A stretch of 64,000 nucleotides of DNA from Zygaena filipendulae. Its lineage: Eukaryota; Arthropoda; Insecta; Lepidoptera; Zygaenidae. Below, piece after piece: positions 57,334-64,000 of this stretch. Positions within the stretch are counted from its first letter, which is position 1, and each line of letters begins with the position of its first letter. The notes under the pieces are model-generated. The model saw nothing but the letters and a program-made list of their open reading frames with translations, did not search any database and was not told the origin of the DNA. The DNA lies in contig OU015661.1 in assembly GCA_907165275.2 (NCBI GenBank), positions 7,261,501 to 7,325,500 on the forward strand, read 5' to 3'. Made by a program: the position numbers and the translations under genes.

Positions 57334-57540
57334 AATTTTCAAGATTATCTCAAGTAGATATTGATGATAGTTTTCCAATCCAAAGAAGGAAGCTGGAATC
57401 ATACGTGATTTGTCATCATAAAATCCTTGCCGAAATGCCGACATCCGTCCAGGTCTCACACCACATATAAAAACATTACATGAGACCTGGATCATGTAAT
57501 GTATTATTTAATAAATTATTATGTACAATATTTATAAAGT

Positions 57541-58415
57541 ACTAGCTGTGCTCCGCGGTTTCACCCGCGGTAATTTCGGAGTTCCCGCGGGAATTCCGGT
57601 ATAAAAAGTACCCTATGTCCTTGTCTGTGCATGTCAAATTTCATCCAAATCCGTTCAGCCGTTTTTGCGTGATTGAGTAACAAACATCCAAATATCCAAA
57701 CATCTAAACATCCAAACATCCACACTTTCACATTTATAATATTAGTAGGATAAAAATAATAAATAGGTAACTGTTTACGTGTTCCTTTCGTAATTTATGG
57801 TAGGTAATGTTTAGTTTTATAATCAGCATTTATGGTTGGTTATAATATAAATTTAACTGATATTAAAGTTAATCTATCCTACTAATATTATAAATGTGAA
57901 AGTGTGGATGGGGGGATGTTTGTTACTCTATCACGCAAAAACGGCTGAACGGATTTGGATGAAATTTGGCATGCACGTTGTCAGGGGTACAGAGAAGCAC
58001 ATAGGGTACTTTTTTCCCGGATTCCCTGCGGGAACTCCAAAATTACCGCGGGTGAAACCGCGGGGCACAGCTAGTAAGTATATAAAAAATTGAATCCCTA
58101 TTATTTCCCTTGGTCACGACGTCACACGTGAACGGCTGGACCAATTTCGTTAATTCTTTTTTTGTTGTTTGTTATTGTAAGGAGAAGAAGAATCCCCGTT
58201 TGCCTATGACATAAAAAAATAAAATAAATAATATGAAAGTTTAAGAGTTCCTGCTGGAATTCTAAAACTCACGTGGGTGAGTCTCCGAAACAGTTAGACC
58301 GATTTTGGCGGGACTTTTACTGCTAATTAGCTGATGTTATAAGGAGTGAATTAGGATGTTCTTGGGGCAATTTCTAAACTTACGCGGGTGAAACCACGGG
58401 GCACAGCTAGTATTA
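57541..58415. repeat. Three retroposon copies (CCGCGG family), first two as an inverted pair
   Basis: A full-length forward copy (57541-57760: ACTAGCTGTGCTCCGCGGTT to TTTATAATATTAGTAGGATA) faces a full-length reverse copy (57875-58075). Together they form two arms of about 200 bp around a 115-bp spacer. A third partial reverse copy lies at about 58245-58412. Confidence 0.9.
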
Positions 58416-58628
58416 ATATAATCACAGCGTCGTTGCTAAATGCAGCGTGAAAGAATCCGAGAGAAAAACAAAACAACAGCGACCCCCAAAAAAATGAATT
58501 TAGACGAAATACTAACGTACCTACGGGCGACCTGCCTACGTACGTAACGGATGGCGGTATCCATGGGCATTCTCTGTGGCACAACGTTACAACTTGTAGA
58601 CTAGAGTTTGACTTTGAGGTTTAAGACT

Positions 58629-58725
58629 TGTGGCCGCACTCAAGTGTCGTTTAAATGATTACCTACTTAATTTTAAGTAAAGATTTAAAAAAAATCCGCA
58701 ATCAGAGACTTTCATTAAATTAATT
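58629..58725. repeat. Half copy of the CCGCACTCAGAGTC foldback MITE
   Basis: GGCCGCACTCAAGTGTCG, GATTACCTACTTAATTTTAA and ATCCGCAATCAGAGACTTTC follow the order of the element at 12363-12593. The second arm is missing. Confidence 0.75.
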
Positions 58726-59027
58726 TTTTGTTTTTGTTTTAAAAAATTGAGATCAAGAGTCAAGACTCACGAGCATAAATAGTATGTACGTATGCCTATA
58801 GTATATACTTATATATAGCATTTTACCACAAAATTATCCTTATCTACATAATAATATCTTCTTTACATAGTACCTATTTAAAATGAAGTCGCTTACGCTG
58901 TCTGTTCGCTATAAAAACAAAAAAAAACACAAAACTAAAAAGCCAAAAATAACAAAATACCGATTTAATCCAACAGACAAAAATACACGTAATACCTACT
59001 ATTATTAGTTTGTGCTACCACTTTTCG

Positions 59028-60595
59028 ATTTGAATTCGGTGCCAAGCTCGCTAACGTCTGCCCACTTAGGTTGTTCAGTTCACGACGGGCTCGTGGCGGG
59101 AGTGGACTTAGCTTGGCCACAGATAATATAATACTACCGACTTCATATCGAAAAGTGGTAGCACAAACCAATAATAGTAGGTACTAGGTATTACGTGTAT
59201 TTTTGTCTGTTGGATTAAATCTGTATTTTGTTATTTTTGGCTTTTTAGTTTTGTGTTTTTTGGAAGTCTGTTTTAATTTTTTTGTTAAAAATTTGTTTAT
59301 TTCTTGCTTTTAAGTGAGACGGTTTGTAATTTATCTAGGTTACAATAGCCTAACATGAACTGCTCATCACCTTTTACAAAATATTGCTTTTCCCGATGCA
59401 GGGACGTCAATTTTTGAGGAGTTCTCCTAGTACATCACTGTCAGCTCCACTTTGCCATATACGTTGTGAGTTGTGACGAGCATACATTGTTTAGGAACCA
59501 TATTAAAGTTAACGAATCGGAACTCGTGAAATACCTATTATTGAGTAGTTCCGATGACCATCTGTGGTCTTCATCATCAGTTTCACTTCTTCAAATTTTG
59601 CTTCCCAAAATCAAATAAACGATTTGCTATAAAAAAATACAAAAATCGCTATAGGTCTGCCTATAATTTTTGAAAAATTCCCTCGTTTTCTCCAAGATCC
59701 CACCATCAGATCTCCACTTGGTAATAAAGGGACAAACCTGGAAGTATACCCTTCCAAAAAAAAAACAATTTTCCAAATCGGTCCAATCGAAACCCTTGAA
59801 ATACGTCTATTGTTGAGTAGTTCCGATGACCACCTGTGGTCTTCATCATCAGTTCCACTTCTTCAAATTTCGCTTTCCGAAAGCAAATGAACGATTTACT
59901 ATAAAAAATACCCAAATCGCTATAGGTGTGCCTATAATTTTTGAAGAGTTCCCTCGATTTCTCCAAGATTCCATCATCAGATCCCGACTTGGTGGCAATG
60001 GGACCTAATTGGGAGTAAAACCTTTCAAACAAAAAAGAATTTTTGAAATCGGTCCAACCGTCTTCGAGTAATCGGTGAACATACATTAAAAAAAAACATA
60101 CATACAATCGAATGCATAACCTCCTCCTTTTTGGAAGTCGATTAAAAACTAGTACTGAATAGTTTTTCATGCGGTTTTCACCAATAGATAAAATGATTCA
60201 AGAGGAAGGTTTATACGTAATTCCCGCGGGAACTCCGAAACTATTGCGGGTGAAACGTAAGGACAGCTATAGTTATTTTAAAAACTGTTCCCCGTGGATT
60301 TATTTATTTATTTATTTATTAACCAAAACAAAACATGGTGTTGATACACAGTTAGGTAGGTACTAATAATTAGGTAAGTACAAAACTAAATGCTTAGGTA
60401 TTCAAACCTATCTACATTGTATAAAACAATTCGCCCTTGTGTTCCTGGTAAAAACCAAATAAGTAGGTATCCTCTGTTTGTTCATCCAGAACATAATTAT
60501 TATGCAAGTTTCGTCCAAATCCGTTTGATTATGCGGATTATGATATTTATTTCTTTTTTTTTCTGATTGAACAATCAAGACAAGACGAGTTTTGA
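59028..60595. repeat. Tandem duplication, unit 1 (1568 bp)
   Basis: It starts ATTTGAATTCGGTGCCAAGC and ends CAAGACGAGTTTTGA. It is almost identical to the following unit (for example CTCGTGGCGG here against CTCGAGGCGG there). It contains the inverted-repeat element half, two units of the HTYSDLG repeat and a retroposon end. It lacks 14 bp present in unit 2 (after GGTTTATACGTA) and has the uninterrupted site CTTCGAGTAATCGGTG at about 60061-60076. Confidence 0.93.
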
Positions 60596-61640
60596 ATTTG
60601 AATTCGGTGCCAAGCTCGCTAACGTCTGCCCACTTAGGTTGTTCAGTTCACGACGGGCTCGAGGCGGGAGTGGACTTAGCTTGGCCACAGATAATATAAT
60701 ACTACCGACTTCATATCGAAAAGTGGTAGCACAAACCAATAATAGTAGGTACTAGGTATTACGTGTATTTTTGTCTGTTGGATTAAATCTGTATTTTGTT
60801 ATTTTTGGCTTTTTAGTTTTGTGTTTTTTGGAAGTCTGTTTTAATTTTTTTGTTAAAAATTTGTTTATTTCTTGCTTTTAAGTGAGACGGTTTGTAATTT
60901 ATCTAGGTTACAATAGCCTAACATGAACTGCTCATCACCTTTTACAAAATATTGCTTTTCCCGATGCAGGGACGTCAATTTTTGAGGAGTTCTCCTAGTA
61001 CATCACTGTCAGCTCCACTTTGCCATATACGTTGTGAGTTGTGACGAGCATACATTGTTTAGGAACCATATTAAAGTTAACGAATCGGAACTCGTGAAAT
61101 ACCTATTATTGAGTAGTTCCGATGACCATCTGTGGTCTTCATCATCAGTTTCACTTCTTCAAATTTTGCTTCCCAAAATCAAATAAACGATTTGCTATAA
61201 AAAAATACAAAAATCGCTATAGGTCTGCCTATAATTTTTGAAAAATTCCCTCGTTTTCTCCAAGATCCCACCATCAGATCTCCACTTGGTAATAAAGGGA
61301 CAAACCTGGAAGTATACCCTTCCAAAAAAAAAAACAATTTTCCAAATCGGTCCAATCGAAACCCTTGAAATACGTCTATTGTTGAGTAGTTCCGATGACC
61401 ACCTGTGGTCTTCATCATCAGTTCCACTTCTTCAAATTTCGCTTTCCGAAAGCAAATGAACGATTTACTATAAAAAATACCCAAATCGCTATAGGTGTGC
61501 CTATAATTTTTGAAGAGTTCCCTCGATTTCTCCAAGATTCCATCATCAGATCCCGACTTGGTGGCAATGGGACCTAATTGGGAGTAAAACCTTTCAAACA
61601 AAAAAGAATTTTTGAAATCGGTCCAACCGTCTTCGAGTAA

Positions 61641-62384
61641 GGCTTCGTTCACACGGCATTGTCCTGCACGTTTTTTTGCAGTATACGTCTTAACGTATAA
61701 ATAGTGACCATACAACGTACATATATCCATTCACACGTCGATTGTACTGCAAAAAAACGTGTACCGCTTATACGTTTAAACGCATACTCAACGGACTTGT
61801 CAAGCAAATCGAATGAACTTTGACGTATTCGGTTCACAGTGGCACATAATATAGCTCTGTCTCGTTCACACGGCACGATGTTCACACGTTTTTTATCGAA
61901 TAGCAACCGAAGAATTATTAGACAATTAATTATTTTATTTTTATTCTAATTTCATTTTAGTACTAATGCATTTCCGCATATTCGTATTTGATTTTGGTAG
62001 GCTTGAATTTTCCAGTCGAGTTAATAACTTTTCAAAACTTTCAACAGACATTCGAAAGTAATTAAAAAACTTTTTTTCATCGTTTCTAAGATTTTCGAAT
62101 AATTTTTCAAATGTGATCGTTCGCACAGATTCTAGATTAATAGGATGTACCCAAAACCTTCTGTTTTGTCGGCGGCGAGACCGTTGGCGCCTACGATACC
62201 AATATAAAAGTACAACCACGCGTGGATCCATCAGTGACGTCTACTCGCTGTGACAACTGTGTGAAGACTGCGGCTATTCGTCTTTTACACGAATGATAAT
62301 TTACCGTGTGAAGACCCGGATGATTGTACGTAAAAAAAACGAATACGAAAAAAACGTGCAGGACAATGCCGTGTGAACGAAGCC
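61641..62384 (-). mobile_element. PIF/Harbinger-type DNA transposon, internally deleted, 744 bp
   Basis: Perfect 37-bp terminal inverted repeats start GGCTTCGTTCACACGGCATT and end in a T run. The target duplication is TAA (61638-61640 and 62385-62387), the 3-bp type expected for PIF/Harbinger. Unit 1 of the surrounding duplication preserves the empty TAA site. Only the first part of a transposase-like frame remains. Confidence 0.93.
61941..62231 (-). pseudogene. N-terminal fragment of a HARBI1-like transposase
   Basis: The 96-codon frame contains RRFWVHPINLESV and LRNDEKKFFNYFRMSVESFE KLL, a conserved N-terminal signature of HARBI1-like nucleases in animals. It then ends in unrelated residues (KCISTKMKLE) and a stop. 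The family is about 350 residues with a DDE core, and none of the core is present. Confidence 0.85.
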
Positions 62385-62944
62385 TAATCGGTGAACATAC
62401 ATTAAAAAAAAACATACATACAATCGAATGCATAACCTCCTCCTTTTTGGAAGTCGGTTAAAAACTAGTACTGAATAGTTTTTCATGCGGTTTTCACCAA
62501 TAGATAAAATGATTCAAGAGGAAGGTTTATACGTATAGTTTATCGTGGAATTCCCGCGGGAACTCCGAAACTATTGCGGGTGAAACGTAAGGACAGCTAT
62601 AGTTATTTTAAAAACTGTTCCCCGTGGATTTATTTATTTATTTATTTATTAACCAAAAAAAAACATGGTGTTGATACACAGTTAGGTAGGTACTAATAAT
62701 TAGGTAAGTACAAAACTAAATGCTTAGGTATTCAAACCTATCTACATTGTATAAAACAATTCGCCCTTGTGTTCCTGGTAAAAACCAAATAAGTAGGTAT
62801 CCTCTGTTTGTTCATCCAGAACATAATTATTATGCAAGTTTCGTCCAAATCCGTTTGATTATGCGGATTATGATATTTATTTCTTTTTTTTTCTGATTGA
62901 ACAATCAAGACAAGACGAGTTTTGAAACACAAAATGAAATGAAA

Positions 62945-63275
62945 TGCTTCTAGCTTTTTGTCACCCGCAATAATTTCGGAGTTCCCGCGGGAATTTCCCA
63001 TGTCCTTTTTGTGCTCCTGACAGCGCATTAGGCGGCTTGACTTTTTCCGACACTTCCAACAATTTTATCATTATATCACTACATAGTATAAAACAAAGAC
63101 GCTTCCCGCTGTCTGTCTGTCCCTATGTATGCCTAGATCTTTAAAACTACGTAACGGATTTTCATGCGGTTTTTATCAATAGATCGAGTGATCCATGAGG
63201 AAGGTTTATATCTATATTTTATTCTGGAATTCTCGCGGGAACTCCGCGGGTGAAACCAGCAGCAGCTAGTTTCAA
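62945..63275. repeat. Two partial retroposon copies (CCGCGG family)
   Basis: A forward fragment (62955-63025, GTCACCCGCAATAATTTCGG AGTTCCCGCGGGAATT) is followed by a reverse copy (63080-63275) with CTTCCCGCTGTCTGTCTGTC, GGATTTTCATGCGGTTTTTA and GAATTCTCGCGGGAACTCCG. Confidence 0.82.
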
Positions 63276-63734
63276 CCAATTTACTCAAAACGTTGATAAA
63301 AATTTATACCTACTTTAAAAGTTATTCAACATTTGGAGGTGATCTATCTACGAAATTCCAAGCGCTACGCCCGCGCCTACCGGTTAGAATTATTTTGCTG
63401 CGGGCGGCGTAAAAATGAAAAAATATAACCTAAATTAAAACATAGTGCGATCGATTCGCTAGTTGATTCTGAGCAAACTACTTTCTAGTTTTCAGTTAAT
63501 TCATTAACACGTTATAGGTGAAAGTCCGTTCCGTAGTTTTTGAGTCTATCGCGCACAGACAGGCAGACGCGACGGAGGACTTTGTTTTATAATATGTAAG
63601 TAGGTATAAGAATTGCTGAATTCACTAATGCGAATTAATAGGCTTATTGATAAATATTATGTATTATCGATATCGAGGAGTGTTACCAGTTATGACGTCA
63701 CGTCGTAGTACCTATCTTAACATGCACGAAAATT

Positions 63735-63893
63735 GATATCAGCGGCTCCCGCATATGCGCGCGCGCTGCGACGCGTATCCGATTGCGTCGCCTTTGACTC
63801 CGCCGTACAACAAAATCTTCATTCTTTATTCTACACAGTTCACAGTCTGTGACTCAGTGCCAAACAGTGAGAACGTATCGATCATGGTGAGGT
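63735..63893 (+). promoter_or_regulatory. Possible promoter and first exon of a gene running off the right edge
   Basis: A CpG-rich stretch (CGCATATGCGCGCGCGCTGC, GACGCGTATCCGATTGCGTC) leads to TTCATTCTTTATTCTACACA GTTCACAGTC, which contains initiator-like sequence. An ATG follows at 63884. The bases after it, ATG|GTGAGG, form a good splice donor, so the exon may encode only Met (or Met plus part of a codon). Alternatively the frame continues MVRYKRNCLRF. No downstream exon is in view. Confidence 0.35.
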
Positions 63894-64000
63894 ATAAACG
63901 AAATTGCTTACGTTTTAACTTATGTGAATATTATTGTGAATGTCTTTCGTTTGTTAGATACTAGTGTGTTGTGTGATTATGAAAAAGCGGAATCTTTACT

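Larger units (their letters stand above)
60596..62926. repeat. Tandem duplication, unit 2, interrupted by a Harbinger element
   Basis: It has the same sequence as unit 1 with the 744-bp insertion at 61641-62384. Removing the insertion and one TAA leaves 1584 bp. Most of the 16-bp difference from unit 1 is the 14-bp segment TAGTTTATCGTGGA. The junction shows a short shared TTTGAA. Confidence 0.93.

Overview
This window is nuclear DNA from a moth or butterfly (Lepidoptera). The evidence is an AT-rich background, short exons scattered through multi-kilobase introns, heavy TAGGTA/GTACCTAC low-complexity sequence, and dozens of copies of the lepidopteran retroposon family whose GC-rich block reads CCGCGG..TTCCCGCGGGAATTCCGG..ACAGCTAGT. 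There is no sign of bacterial or organellar DNA.

Three protein-coding genes can be reconstructed exon by exon with consistent reading phase. (1) Minus strand, 33371 down to 8294: nine coding exons giving a 476-residue secreted-then-membrane-anchored leucine-rich-repeat protein, most like the insect halfway / singed wings 2 group. Its first coding exon is only 13 nt and lies 7.3 kb from the second. (2) Plus strand, 43929 to 49222: four coding exons giving a 764-residue Asn/Gln-rich protein with a C-terminal MYND zinc finger; not recognised further. (3) Plus strand, 51948 to 54335: four coding exons giving a 200-residue homologue of SPRING (C12orf49), the cysteine-rich Golgi membrane regulator of SREBP processing. 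A fourth gene may begin at about 63.74-63.9 kb and run off the right edge.

Most of the rest is mobile or repetitive DNA. Left end (1-8.3 kb): a 72-bp minisatellite of about 19 good units, a decayed DIRS-type tyrosine-recombinase retroelement, and several MITEs. Introns of the LRR gene (8.3-33.4 kb): foldback elements (one a perfect 59-bp inverted repeat), a MITE family carrying TGACGTCA sites, retroposon copies and a CCAT microsatellite. 33.4-43.8 kb: a pogo-like DNA transposon with a PHD-like finger inserted at TA into an older retroposon, two diverged LTRs, and a dead mariner just upstream of the MYND gene. 54.3-63.7 kb: a MITE-rich stretch and a recent 1.57-kb tandem duplication, one copy of which has since received a 744-bp Harbinger-type element flanked by TAA while the other keeps the empty site.

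The three genes do not form an obvious pathway. No CRISPR array, rRNA or convincing tRNA gene was seen. Exon boundaries were placed by eye from splice signals and phase, without transcript evidence.
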